Made by a program: the position numbers and the translations under genes
The notes under the pieces: generated by a model
What the model was told of the DNA's origin: nothing
Database searches by the model: none
Seen by the model: only the letters and a program-made list of their open reading frames with translations
Shown: piece by piece, positions 1 to 10,185 of the stretch
How positions within the stretch are numbered: the stretch's first letter is position 1
How the letters are laid out: each line of letters starts with the position of its first letter
Assembly: GCA_015350385.1 (NCBI GenBank)
Contig: WNKI01000003.1
Coordinates: 912,592 to 976,591, forward strand
Length of the DNA: 64,000 bases
DNA from: Aculops lycopersici
Lineage: Eukaryota; Arthropoda; Arachnida; Trombidiformes; Eriophyidae
Reading direction: 5' to 3'

Positions 1-1768
1 AGAAAAAACCAAATGCTTTCTCTTTCGCTCTTTCGGGCCATCTATCTCAATGTCTGGTTCAACGCCGACGCGCAGATCGCAACCAATTGAAAGCTGGAAG
101 CCAGAAGTCGGACGTCTTGGCGTGTCGAGGGTCAGTAAGGAAGCAGCAGTATTAGTGGCGAGCGTGAGCAGTCGATGCGACTGGCTCAACGTTTGGCATG
201 GTGGCCAGCCTACCTGTGTGGCGATCTGGCTAGCTAGCTAGTTGTCGTGTACAATATGGCCAACAACAACAACAACAAGTGGTCTAATAGTGCCACTCGT
301 TGATCTCGTCGTCTTTGCTGCCGTTTCTGCTCGGTGGTCTTAGCGTCTAGTATCTAGTGTCTTACTCTCGGTAGACTAGCCGTTAGTTAGAAGTGAATGA
401 CACAGACACACACACACAGACATATTCTGGATGGTTCTTGTCTCCTTAATGGATTCACAAGAGGATCACATTAGTGTATCACGTTCCTTCATCTTTGTCC
501 TTATTTCTCGCTCGCTAGCTTTCTCCCTCTTTCTCCTCCCGATATCTCGCACTATAGAGATGGTAGTGGTTGTAGAGCTTCTGAATAAATGATAGAACGG
601 TTTGAATTGTTAAATGGTCGGACGGGGAGCAACCACGAACAGTTGGCAATAATTACAAACGGTTAGTGTTTGATGTTGATGTTGCTGCCGCTTTGGAGTT
701 GCTTTCTAGCGTCACTATTCCATTTGGCTACAACAACAAACAAACGAATAATCAAGCAAGTAAGCAACAACCTGGTAAATGGAGAGCTCACCTGCTCAAA
801 TACCTGGTTGGCACAAACACGTAGACCGTCCAAAGAACCAGCTGACTGTCTGACGGACGGACAGGTAGACAGTCAGAAGCCTCATATGCGATGAATAGGA
901 GAGTGTTAATTACGCTGACGGTCACATTGGCCACAACAACGATACTATCGACACGACAACCAACGAGTGTCTTGGCGAAGAAGACCAAGGAGACCACAAC
1001 AATAACAACGACCACTCGAACTGCATTTAGCTCCGTTGATTTGAGCCATCTGTCGCGGTTTGCGGCTCATCGTGAAGTAGAAGTCAGAGGTGAAAGTACA
1101 GGTAGTGGCGAGGCTAAGCTAACAGTAGGCCAGCTAAACTAACTCATGAATATATATCTGAGTTGATCAACCTTTTCAAGTTTCGCTGATTATTTAAGAT
1201 TAAGATAAAACACGACGAGCTATTGAGTTGGTTGGCTGGCCAGTTTGCTAGGAGAATGACAAGCAGGTATGCGAGAGTACCATTATCAAAGTCGTCGCCG
1301 TCGTCGACTTCGTTTTGTTGCTATTCGTTTATCTATCTATCTATCGGTAGCAACAGCAACAACAGCAATAGCGACAATAATTACAGGAACAAGTGGCTGC
1401 GTGGAAGCAGGTGTAGTTTTATATTTATGGCTGCGGTTACCTATGGGCTGGATTATTTCATTCAACCAACACTTAACCAGCCGATGATGCTGCCTGTCGC
1501 TCGTCACTAGCGAACGTCAATGTCACCACACAAAGCTTTCGAGCTCCTATCATGTCATCTAGGTGGTCATGTCAGTCATTCCTGACCGTTAGAACAAATG
1601 ACCTATTACCTTGTCAATGCCTTTGGAAGCTCTTAAGTGATCATCTCACCTGCGAGCTAGACGACCACCATTGCAACCAATTAAACCAACAAACAAACGT
1701 CATAACTTCCGACTGCACTAACTAATCTACACTTAAAATATCTGGTCAATGAGAAACAACGAACGTGA
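1..1768. other. Non-coding stretch, left edge
   Basis: I find no convincing gene here. The longest open frames are under 100 codons, overlap on both strands and have no recognisable domain. The sequence is rich in short CAA/ACA runs and contains a tetranucleotide-periodic patch (TAGC units) at about 226-241. It lies downstream of the INTS8 stop codon (1769-1771, minus strand), so the rightmost bases are the INTS8 3' flank. The rest could be flank or UTR of a gene outside the window on the left. Confidence 0.6.
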
Positions 1769-3751
1769 CTAAAGGTATTTATTTGACATAATTCTAAAAA
1801 ACCTTCCCCTTTTCACGTGCTCAGCTTCTCTCAATATCTCCTCTGGATTGTTTTCATTTAATTCCAATTGGCCAATCAGTTGTATAACTCTAGTTCTTCT
1901 CTCGACTTCACCTCGTTTAGTGTGCAAATTGATTATATACTCCAATAGTGTCACGTCCCAAATGCACTCGTACATATCATCACAGCAATCATTACAAACT
2001 CGCTCATTCAATTGCTTGAAAGCAATCGTATAGTTGATGGTCTTGGTCATTTGGCAGAGGCAAACCGCTTGGGTGAAACATGACAAGGATATACTACATT
2101 GGATCATTCGCATTATATATGCCTCTTCGTCCAGGTAGTCCTTTGAGAAAACTTTAAAATACTTGGTCAAAATCATTATGGCGCCAACAAAGCAACCCAT
2201 CGCCTCCCTGTACTGGCCCTTGGACATAAATGTATCACCTTGCTGCTGTAAAAGCTCAGGAACTGCACCGTATTCTAGCTCAACTTCATTTTTCGTTTTA
2301 CCAGGTAACATCCTGGGATACTTGTGCACTATTCGCATATCACAATCTCCCTCCAAGTGAGCCGAGTCAGCTTTAGTCTCGCCATTTCCCGTGGCATCAA
2401 TTTCCATCTTGGCAGCCAAAGTCTCCTCTTCTTGATCCTCTTTTTGCTTGTTGATACTTTTGTATTGCTCCATACATTCGTATAGATATCTTTCAGCTTT
2501 GGCTCGACTATCGAATAGCTTCTTGAGGGGTTCACTTAGGGGCGTGGCTGGTATTTCATCTGGACTCGGAGAGGCGAGTTCAGTTGCTGACTTAAGGTAC
2601 TCATCCAATTTGGGAAACTTCTCCCTAGAGTTCTTTATAATTTCAAAAGATTCCTTGGCTAGGGCATAGGATTCCTCAAAGAAAAAGAATCTACCCAAAT
2701 CATAGCAGGCAGCCTCAAGGAACTCCACTGGCTCTATGGTCTCACACTTGTCCCAATCATTGAATTTCTCATCACGAGAATCAAAACAATCCACAGTTGG
2801 TCTACTCAACTTTGCCTTCTTAAATGGGTGCCCCGAGCCTTTGATCCGCTTGGTCGAGTTGTTTTTGTTATGGGTTAGCTCCCATACATAAGTATGTAGA
2901 TCGTGTGAACATGACTTGAGTTGCTTACTATTGGGCGCAAACAACTCGCCCATACTTGAGAGAGCCGACGAGTCGGCAGCTTGTTGCTGTTGCTGGAGTT
3001 GAGATAAGTAAATAATTGTGGTATTACTTGATTGGGGTTGTAAAGTTGAGAGTTGATAGGTGATTGCTGATCTCAGAAACCAGTGACAATAGGTGAGATT
3101 TGCAAATTTTGATACTTCAGGTGGACAATTCCCAAAGGAGCAAGCATTGTTTAGTGCTTGCACTAGTTTATACTGAATTGGGATCGTTAGATTATTACAC
3201 AGTATATCTAAGTCCCACTTCAAATATGATGCGACCTTAACTGATAGCATTTGCAAGGCATAAGCCTTTTTGGTTCTATATTTGGCTTCATAGGAGTCAG
3301 GCGGGATACTGATATCAACAGAGTCATTGTAATCGATTAAAACTTTTTCCACTTGCTCCTCGGTAGGTTTCACTTCAGTTTCCTCTGTTGTTACTTGAGG
3401 TATCCGTGATTTAGCGTCTTGGTTACCTGGTATAGTATTAGGTGCTGTGGCCGGTGGAGTTGAGTTTCCATTTGTTGTAGTTGGTGACGATGCGACTACC
3501 GGTTGAGTCGATGGAACCGCTAACTGGTTTAAGCCATTTCTTTGGCTCGCTGGCGACAGGTGGCTAGGGGTATTGCTTTCGATTATTGGAGTGTTCCTAA
3601 AGAATAGGGATATAAGCTGTGTTGGCGATGGATCGCAGCCCTGGGTTCCTAAATGTTGTTGCAATCTCCCTGGTTCAAGCAAAAACTCGAACCAACGCGG
3701 TGGGGTAGGTGCATTTGTCAAATCGATTATGTTTGATATGGTGTGAGTCAT
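1769..3751 (-). CDS. INTS8: Integrator complex subunit 8, shortened
   Basis: Single-exon protein of 660 residues, read as INTS8, a subunit of the nuclear Integrator complex that processes snRNA 3' ends and attenuates Pol II transcription, where INTS8 helps recruit PP2A. The N-terminus carries the family signature RWFEFLLEPGRLQQHL (about 19-34), followed by a segment like the family's 'hLKWDLDIL' (SYLKWDLDIL). The C-terminal ~170 residues match the family end: GDTFMSKGQYREAM, the helical-repeat region, CIWDVTLLEYIINLHTKRGE and IGQLELNENNPEEIL. Human INTS8 is, from memory, about 995 residues. The conserved ends here are joined by a short charged, low-complexity middle, so several hundred family residues seem to be missing without any break in frame. 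AATAAA (1778-1783, minus) lies inside the last codons. The gene is head to head with UBE4A. Confidence 0.85.
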   Translation of the reverse strand: MTHTISNIIDLTNAPTPPRWFEFLLEPGRLQQHLGTQGCDPSPTQLISLFFRNTPIIESNTPSHLSPASQRNGLNQLAVPSTQPVVASSPTTTNGNSTPPATAPNTIPGNQDAKSRIPQVTTEETEVKPTEEQVEKVLIDYNDSVDISIPPDSYEAKYRTKKAYALQMLSVKVASYLKWDLDILCNNLTIPIQYKLVQALNNACSFGNCPPEVSKFANLTYCHWFLRSAITYQLSTLQPQSSNTTIIYLSQLQQQQQAADSSALSSMGELFAPNSKQLKSCSHDLHTYVWELTHNKNNSTKRIKGSGHPFKKAKLSRPTVDCFDSRDEKFNDWDKCETIEPVEFLEAACYDLGRFFFFEESYALAKESFEIIKNSREKFPKLDEYLKSATELASPSPDEIPATPLSEPLKKLFDSRAKAERYLYECMEQYKSINKQKEDQEEETLAAKMEIDATGNGETKADSAHLEGDCDMRIVHKYPRMLPGKTKNEVELEYGAVPELLQQQGDTFMSKGQYREAMGCFVGAIMILTKYFKVFSKDYLDEEAYIMRMIQCSISLSCFTQAVCLCQMTKTINYTIAFKQLNERVCNDCCDDMYECIWDVTLLEYIINLHTKRGEVERRTRVIQLIGQLELNENNPEEILREAEHVKRGRFFRIMSNKYL

Positions 3752-4386
3752 GGTGACTCATTCAATGAGATGAGTCTGCAATCTATAATTTAATGCTTAT
3801 ATATAAAAAGATTTATGCATCAAAACTAATTGATGCTCCTAATAGGTTCGATGAATTTTGTGAGAAAAGTTTCTTGATGTCAAAAGTCCTCGAGAGAAAA
3901 TCTCACGACAAAGCTTGCGAGCTGACATGTGGCTCCATAACAGCTGTGCAAATGGATAATTTCGAGTTGTGAGCTCAACTCTCCAAGCAAAACTCGTGTT
4001 TTCCTTTGTGTTCCCAATGCAACTTCTGCCATTTTAGAGTCGCTGCCGCGGCTGTTGTTAGCTTTTCTCTGGATATTAGATTGCGCATCGAAAAACAAAA
4101 ACTGGAGATCAACTTGTAAATCCAAACGAGCTTGAAGTAAAGCTATTATGATTAACAAGTTCGGTTCTAAAATATATCCCAAGCATATGCATCTACTATT
4201 CTCCTAGAAGCTAGTTTCATTCATATCACTGTCGTTTAGAAAAGGTCGGCTCCGACTTCATTACATAACCCAGGATCTCAGCGATAATCTGACAACCAAC
4301 AACCAAATCCCAGATAAATCTTTCTCATCGGATGTAGAGGTTAGAAGCTTCTAGTTCCAATATTTTGTAGGAGATAAAAACCAAAC
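3752..4386. promoter_or_regulatory. Shared 5' region between INTS8 and UBE4A
   Basis: These 635 bases separate the start codons of two divergently transcribed genes, so both promoters should lie here. A TATA-like TATATAAG on the minus strand (about 3796-3803) sits about 45 bases upstream of the INTS8 start codon. A minus-strand frame of 100 codons at 3880-4182 has no recognisable homology and is more likely 5' UTR or chance. Confidence 0.5.
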
Positions 4387-7300
4387 ATGGGTGACATCAA
4401 TGACTTGAGCAAGAATCTTTGTTTAATAGACGTATTTAGGTTTACTATAAAACAAAAAGAAGTCAACCAAATCGAGCAATCCGTCGAAACATATATGGGT
4501 GTGAATCAGGCGGACAGCAAACGATGCAAAAAGCTGACAATCTCGTGCCTGGATTTAAGCACCAAGTTGGCGGAGAACAAGGTTTTGGAAGATTTAGAAC
4601 AACACCCATGGGATAAGCTACAGCAGATTCTTTTTGAAAGATTGATGATTGAGGACTATGGATCGTGTAGACAAGTCTCACTCATTGTACCTTCCAACAA
4701 TGATGTCCTATCATTTAACAATTTCGAATACAACTCATTGAGCAATGAATTCAATCCAAGTGATGGTCAACTATTGAGGTATTTATATGGTTGTTATTAT
4801 CGCTTACAAGAACTTAAACGGGTGGTGGCAATCAGAAGCAGTGGCAGCTCAACCTACAATTATCAAGATCTTTCTTCTAGCTTACAATTAGCCGAAAACC
4901 TCATCTTAGATCAGGTGGTTCTATACCTCACAGAACCAGAACTATTTCCAGATCGAGACAAGAGATCTAAGAACAATCAACAAGTTCCAATCTTACTCAA
5001 TCTGATCTCGTATTACTTTTCCAAATGCGAGGACTCTCATGTAGAGGCAATGCAAAAGTTCGTCAACTCTATCGGTGAATCGTGCAAGTCCATTGGTGAT
5101 AGCGCCTATGATGCTATAATAACTCCAACTTACGCCAGACTTACTCAGAAATTTGTGTCACTATCGATAGATGATGCAACATTACAGGAATGGTTTACAA
5201 CGGTTAAAATATTTGTTCAGCACCCAGAAATGGCCATGAAATTCCTTGAGAAAAACAGTCTTAAGAATGACAATTCTATATCGTACCAATCAACTTTGCT
5301 TGGTTTCATGATTTGCGTATCTCCACTACCTCGAACCAGTTCGCTCGAAAGCAAGTTCTTTAACAATATTCGATTTGGTAACACTGATCACAAGTTTACC
5401 GAGACACAATTAGGTGAAAAACTCAAGATGGTAGGCCAAGAGTTACATAAGATCTTCCACTTACTGCTTAAATCACCACAAACTAGAAATCCATTCCTCT
5501 CATGGATGGGTAGATGTCTACATACCTTCAAGGATAGAAAAAAATTATGGAGCAATCAGATTCTATTGGCTACCTCAATCCTTTCCGTCAATGATGGATT
5601 CCTAATGAACTTCTTCACTGTGATGCTACATTTGTGCGAACCTTTTGCCGGACCATATAGTTTAGTTGATTTGGTCTATGAGGAACATGAGACCATCACA
5701 ATCGACACAAGGATGCTGAGGGTAGACCCTATTTATTGCAAATATTCGAAAGCCACCCATACCAATTCGCCAGCTCACTTTTTGGGCTTATCCGAGGAAA
5801 CTTTCCTCATAAGCAAAGATAGACCACAGAGCCCGGGTGACGAGGAGAAGAAAGACTATCAGCCAAATTTTATTAGCGAGTGTTTCTACGGCACTCACCA
5901 GGCCTTTGCATATGCATTTAAGTCGATTTATGAGAGATTCTTCAAGCTAGCACAAAATATTAATGAGCTGCAACACACTCTACAAAGTGCCATGGCGGCC
6001 CAGCTACCCATTCCGCCAAATGGACCTGATCCACTCGAGGCGCTCCGTGAAAAGTTGAATGGGCTTATGACTCAATTCTTCAATATCAAAGCGGTTTTAA
6101 TGGTACCAAATAGAGTAGCAATGCAGATACACCTCTGTATCGCCACTGCTGCCTATCTGAACCATCTGGTTGCATGCAAAGACTATGAGGAGGCCAGTTC
6201 GTCGAAAGAGTTTAAAGTGATTACTCTCCAGACATTGAGAGAGAAACAAGTGAGCCGAGCTTGTTTAGAGTACATACCGGAAATGTTAATTGAAAACATT
6301 CTAGACTTTTTCTTATTCTTGAAAAACTTCAATGACCAAGGACTAGCAAAGGCATCGTCAAGATTGGAGCCTTTGATGACATTGATCATAACGTTCATGG
6401 GCAATTCCTCCCTGATGCATAATCCACATTTACGTGCTAGATTTGCTGAGATACTAGAATGCCTAATGCCTCATCAAACTTCTCATGGCCAACAGTTTCA
6501 CGGCTGCCCTGAGTTATTTGAAACCCATCCTCTCATTGAGGAATTGGTTCCATCTCTGGTCAATGTATTTGTGAGCATTGAGATGACCGGTGAGGGAGTA
6601 CAATTCGAACAGAAGTTTAGTTATAGAAGACCTATGTATGTGGTGCTAGAATTTTTATGGGAAAGGGAATTGCACAAGCGGAGACTTATCAAATTAGGCG
6701 AGGAAGCCGAGAGAGATATCGAGTGTGCAAGGCCGCCAATATTCTTGAGATTTATTAACCTCCTGATGAATGATGCAATATTCTTGTTAGACGAGGCGCT
6801 AGGGTTCATGAATCAACTTCGGGAAGGAGAACACCGAAGACAGACACCGGAGTGGCAAGGACTGACACCTCAACAAAGAAGTCAAGCTGAAGCATCCTAC
6901 ACGCATGTTGGAAGAATGGCTAGATTCCACAATGTTTTGAGTCTCTATACAATCGGAACTCTTGCTTGGATTACAAGTGAGATCAAAACCATCTTCTGTC
7001 ATCCTAGTCTAGTGGACCGTATTGCTAATATGCTCAACTATTTCCTAGAACATCTTGTTGGACCAAAGAAGGGACAATTCAATGTAACAGATAAGAACGA
7101 TTACGAGTTCAAACCTCGCGAAGTGTTAGCAAAAATTTGTCAGATTTACATCAATCTGGGTCAGAAGGACGGTAACAAGAAGTACGAGGAGTTTTGCACT
7201 GCAGTATCCTCTGATGGCAGGTCTTACTCTGATACTCTTTTACCCAAGGCAACTGATATTCTCTTCAAAACTGGGCTTGTATCACTTGCAACAGAGTTTG

Positions 7301-7626
7301 AGAGTCTATCGAAACTGGTCCACGAGATTGCTGTACGCAATCAATTAGATGAGATACAAACAGAGGATATACCAGACAACTTCCTGGACCCAATCATGTC
7401 GACCCTGATGGTGGATCCAGTTTTGCTACCATCGTCCAAGATTATTGTTGATAGGTCGACCATAGCCCGTCACCTCCTCAGTGACCAAACCGATCCATTT
7501 AATAGATCTCCTCTATCAATGGAGGAAGTTATTCCAGATACAGATCTTAAGAATCAGATAGAACAATTCCTACGCGACCAACGCCAACAAAAAATTGCCG
7601 AGAGAGCAAGTGATAGCAATAAGTAA
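4387..7626 (+). CDS. UBE4A: Ubiquitin conjugation factor E4 A (U-box E3/E4 ligase)
   Basis: A 1079-residue intronless UFD2-family protein that extends ubiquitin chains on substrates (E4/E3 activity). Most of it (about 250-960) is the helical UFD2 core, with segments such as NPFLSWMGRCL and the LMNDAIFLLDEAL helix. The C-terminal U-box runs from about F999 to 1063. Its core DPIMSTLMVDPV, LPSS, VDRSTIARHLLSDQTDPFNRSPL is diagnostic of UBE4A; UBE4B has DPLMDTLM and RSIILRHLL at these places. Length is close to human UBE4A (about 1066 from memory). The start ATG at 4387 is the first in frame and follows a purine-rich AAACC context. The product should be mainly cytosolic and work with E2 enzymes. 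Confidence 0.95.
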   Translation: MGDINDLSKNLCLIDVFRFTIKQKEVNQIEQSVETYMGVNQADSKRCKKLTISCLDLSTKLAENKVLEDLEQHPWDKLQQILFERLMIEDYGSCRQVSLIVPSNNDVLSFNNFEYNSLSNEFNPSDGQLLRYLYGCYYRLQELKRVVAIRSSGSSTYNYQDLSSSLQLAENLILDQVVLYLTEPELFPDRDKRSKNNQQVPILLNLISYYFSKCEDSHVEAMQKFVNSIGESCKSIGDSAYDAIITPTYARLTQKFVSLSIDDATLQEWFTTVKIFVQHPEMAMKFLEKNSLKNDNSISYQSTLLGFMICVSPLPRTSSLESKFFNNIRFGNTDHKFTETQLGEKLKMVGQELHKIFHLLLKSPQTRNPFLSWMGRCLHTFKDRKKLWSNQILLATSILSVNDGFLMNFFTVMLHLCEPFAGPYSLVDLVYEEHETITIDTRMLRVDPIYCKYSKATHTNSPAHFLGLSEETFLISKDRPQSPGDEEKKDYQPNFISECFYGTHQAFAYAFKSIYERFFKLAQNINELQHTLQSAMAAQLPIPPNGPDPLEALREKLNGLMTQFFNIKAVLMVPNRVAMQIHLCIATAAYLNHLVACKDYEEASSSKEFKVITLQTLREKQVSRACLEYIPEMLIENILDFFLFLKNFNDQGLAKASSRLEPLMTLIITFMGNSSLMHNPHLRARFAEILECLMPHQTSHGQQFHGCPELFETHPLIEELVPSLVNVFVSIEMTGEGVQFEQKFSYRRPMYVVLEFLWERELHKRRLIKLGEEAERDIECARPPIFLRFINLLMNDAIFLLDEALGFMNQLREGEHRRQTPEWQGLTPQQRSQAEASYTHVGRMARFHNVLSLYTIGTLAWITSEIKTIFCHPSLVDRIANMLNYFLEHLVGPKKGQFNVTDKNDYEFKPREVLAKICQIYINLGQKDGNKKYEEFCTAVSSDGRSYSDTLLPKATDILFKTGLVSLATEFESLSKLVHEIAVRNQLDEIQTEDIPDNFLDPIMSTLMVDPVLLPSSKIIVDRSTIARHLLSDQTDPFNRSPLSMEEVIPDTDLKNQIEQFLRDQRQQKIAERASDSNK

Positions 7627-8109
7627 TAACATAAAAACAATTAAACTACTTCAATTTTGTAGTGACAGTCTCCATGGTCATATTTTATGTATGTGTCTAA
7701 ATTATTCAACCTGTAAAACTCTTGACCTGTTGCATTCGAAACAGTATCACTAGTCAAGAAACCCATTCGAGAGTTGTGGGATATGCAGGTTGATGGTTGA
7801 TACTGTCTTTGAAACAGAGGAGTTTGATGTATACACCTTGTATGATTGGAGGTAACGTTATCGTTGAGATAGTTGTTGTGATTGTGATCAGGTCTATTTA
7901 CAATTTTACTTCTTTAAAATATGACAATTGCCACACTGATTCGATGTGAGCTCATTCGTGGCCTCCAGTCGATTAATGATTGGTGGTGGTGTTGTCAAAT
8001 AGAATTATATAATGTTACACACAACATACGTATGTTGACACATATACATGATGAACTGGATGCTTCCGTATAATTCATAATTCATAATCCTATTATTCCG
8101 TTTTCTGAT
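7627..8109. other. Convergent 3' flank of UBE4A and SET
   Basis: AT-rich non-coding sequence between the stop codons of two converging genes. It must hold both 3' UTRs and polyadenylation sites. No ORF of note, repeat or RNA gene is seen. Confidence 0.6.
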
Positions 8110-9183
8110 TCAAACATCCTCCTCATCGAGATCCTCCTCTTCGTCCTCTTCGCCACCAATATCTTCGTCTGAGTAATCTTCAATGCCATCCTCTGCCCCC
8201 TCGATTCCATCCTCCTCATCATCAAGTTCCTCGTCATCGATCTCTTCGTCCTCATCATCAGACTCATCAGTTCCATAATCATTATCATCGGCTGGCGCGA
8301 AAAAGTACTCCAAAGGATTTGGCCAGATCTGGTCCTTTATCACCTCAGCAACCTCGTCGTTTCCAGATTCAGTACTCTCTGATAGCCAGGCAAAGAAAGA
8401 TGGTTGCGCTTGATCTGGTCGATGGAAACGTCTTTGTTGCTCGATTGATTCCTGGACAATTTGTTTCAACTTTTGTCCACGTTGGGTGTTCTTAAACTCA
8501 ATAGGTGGCGAAACAACAGATGCGACTTCCTCGGAACTGATAACTTGGAATTGTTTGACAACAACATCATTTGCAATGTATTGATTCTCTTTAAATTGTA
8601 GCTTGAGCTTGTAACCAGACTTTATATCATCGAATTCCTCTACATCCAAGTTGACCAAATAACGGAGACAGTCCTCTTCCTCTGCACTGTCGATCATTGG
8701 CGAGATGATTGGATGATTAGCCATGGTCGTGAGCCAAAAGTTTGGAACCTGACTCAAAAGTTCATTACGTTTCTCAAAGTGGGGCCGTCTAAGTTTGTTG
8801 AATTTTTGTTCAACTTTCAATATCTCCTCACTCGCCTTCTCATTGAGATTACAAATCTCGCGCTGAATTACTTCGGCCTCGCTTAGGTTATTGGTTATCT
8901 GGCTATCAAAAACTGCATCGGCGCTATCTCCCTCTAGATCCTCACCTTCCCCTTCGGGATTTGGTTTTGATGAGCCACCACTTGGTTGTGATTCGCTGCC
9001 TCCATTTAGGGCTTTTGTTGGAGTCCTGCCGGTGTTGTTATTGTTGTTTGTGGCAGCATTGTCGCCGGCTGTATCTTGCTGGTCAGCAGCTTCGGGTTCA
9101 GCAATCTTTACCCTCTTGGTATTTGGCTCCTCGTTGGCCACCTCCTCTGCTGGTTTCTTGAGTGATTCTGCCCCGGAAGACAT
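8110..9183 (-). CDS. SET: Protein SET (NAP-family histone chaperone, PP2A inhibitor)
   Basis: Intronless protein of 357 residues. The N-terminus is a low-complexity Ser/Pro/Asn region with a basic patch (TKRVKIAEPEA, about 23-33) that could act as a nuclear localisation signal. A long dimerisation helix follows (AEVIQREICNLNEKASEEILKVEQKFNKLRRPHFEKRNELL), then the 'earmuff' domain: VPNFWLTTMANHPIISPMI, DEEDCLRYL-like segment and SGYKLKLQFKENQYI. Next come SFFAWLSES and the typical end WPNPLEYFFAP. The last ~55 residues are almost only Asp/Glu. This order is that of SET/TAF-I rather than of NAP1. Family roles are histone H3/H4 chaperoning, INHAT activity and PP2A inhibition. It is longer than human SET (about 290) because of the N-terminal extension. 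Confidence 0.93.
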   Translation of the reverse strand: MSSGAESLKKPAEEVANEEPNTKRVKIAEPEAADQQDTAGDNAATNNNNNTGRTPTKALNGGSESQPSGGSSKPNPEGEGEDLEGDSADAVFDSQITNNLSEAEVIQREICNLNEKASEEILKVEQKFNKLRRPHFEKRNELLSQVPNFWLTTMANHPIISPMIDSAEEEDCLRYLVNLDVEEFDDIKSGYKLKLQFKENQYIANDVVVKQFQVISSEEVASVVSPPIEFKNTQRGQKLKQIVQESIEQQRRFHRPDQAQPSFFAWLSESTESGNDEVAEVIKDQIWPNPLEYFFAPADDNDYGTDESDDEDEEIDDEELDDEEDGIEGAEDGIEDYSDEDIGGEEDEEEDLDEEDV

Positions 9184-10185
9184 AATGCTTATGGTGTTTC
9201 GAGGGTGTTACTTGCTTTTTCTGGTTGTAAAATTGATGCCGTGTCAAGTTGCGGTCGTGTTTATTGTTTGCAAATTAATGACTTATGCGAGTTTTGTCAA
9301 TCGTTGAAACTTCTGTCCAATTGATAGTCCAGAGATCTCCGATTATAATATGCGATATTTAATGGCTGTTAAATCAACATCGGGCGACTTGATGATAAAT
9401 CTGGTCGAACATTTGGATACGAATGATTCCAAAGTGGGTTCAAAGTTTGGTTGTTTCTTTTTGCCTCGCGTTCAAGTCCTCGCTGCGATCCAAACGAGTG
9501 TGCACCGCTGCGGGCTGCATCCAAAACACAGCGAGCAGAAATGCAGTGTGCGTTCAAAACGCGGAGAGAAAGACAAGCGGCAGCACCGTTGCTTTCTGCT
9601 CCTGCTCCTGCAGCTTCCAATGGCAGTGTGTATTTTTGAATGCAACGCTGTCCGCTGGCCAGGAATGCAGGCAGCGGGCGAGCACAAAGGTTGCCCTATG
9701 GGAATCTCCGTGTGTTTCATGCTCCTGCAGGCCGCAGCAGCGACCAAATCTTGCCGCTGATCTCCCAACAAGGGAGCGCCAATTGCTGTGGAAACCGGCT
9801 CTGCTGACTGCAGGTTTTGAAGGCAACTTTTTTCGAAAAAAAAGTTAGCAGTTCATTAGATAGCGGGGGATGACAGAATTTGCAAACTTGCTATCCCCTT
9901 TCATGATGAGGATAAAGAACAACAACTGACGGCAACAACAACGTGGACTAAGTGAGGCAAGACTTTCAATTATTTCATTAGAGTTTCCCTCCTTTAGACG
10001 TCAACAAGACTGTTGAACTTGATACTAATATTAGGATACATTGCGGTATTGGAATGAAAATAAATAAAGCATCTATCACTATTTCATCCTTCTATTGTCC
10101 GATCAGAAGCAAGATGTTACTGCTACAAAATTGTTATCGCTAAGCCCTCCAACTTCGTTAGTTTAGATTTGGATATTAGAATAGA
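9184..10185. other. Divergent intergenic region SET / torsin
   Basis: About 1 kb between two diverging genes, so it should hold both promoters. The part at about 9423-9848 is visibly more GC-rich than its surroundings and is open in several frames on both strands. These frames have no domain or codon signal that I recognise, and I treat them as a composition effect. Confidence 0.5.

Noticed and set aside
891..1142. 83-codon ORF with a signal-peptide-like start (MNRRVLITLTVTLATTTIL)
   Set aside because: Thr-rich low-complexity sequence from ACA/ACG runs, opposed by a minus ORF, no family match. Too weak to call.
3880..4182. Minus ORF of 100 codons between INTS8 and UBE4A
   Set aside because: It lies in the shared promoter/5' UTR and has no homology that I recognise; at best a uORF.
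9369..9848. Six mutually overlapping ORFs between SET and torsin
   Set aside because: The region is GC-richer and so poor in stops; none of the frames has a recognisable domain or a preferred codon pattern.
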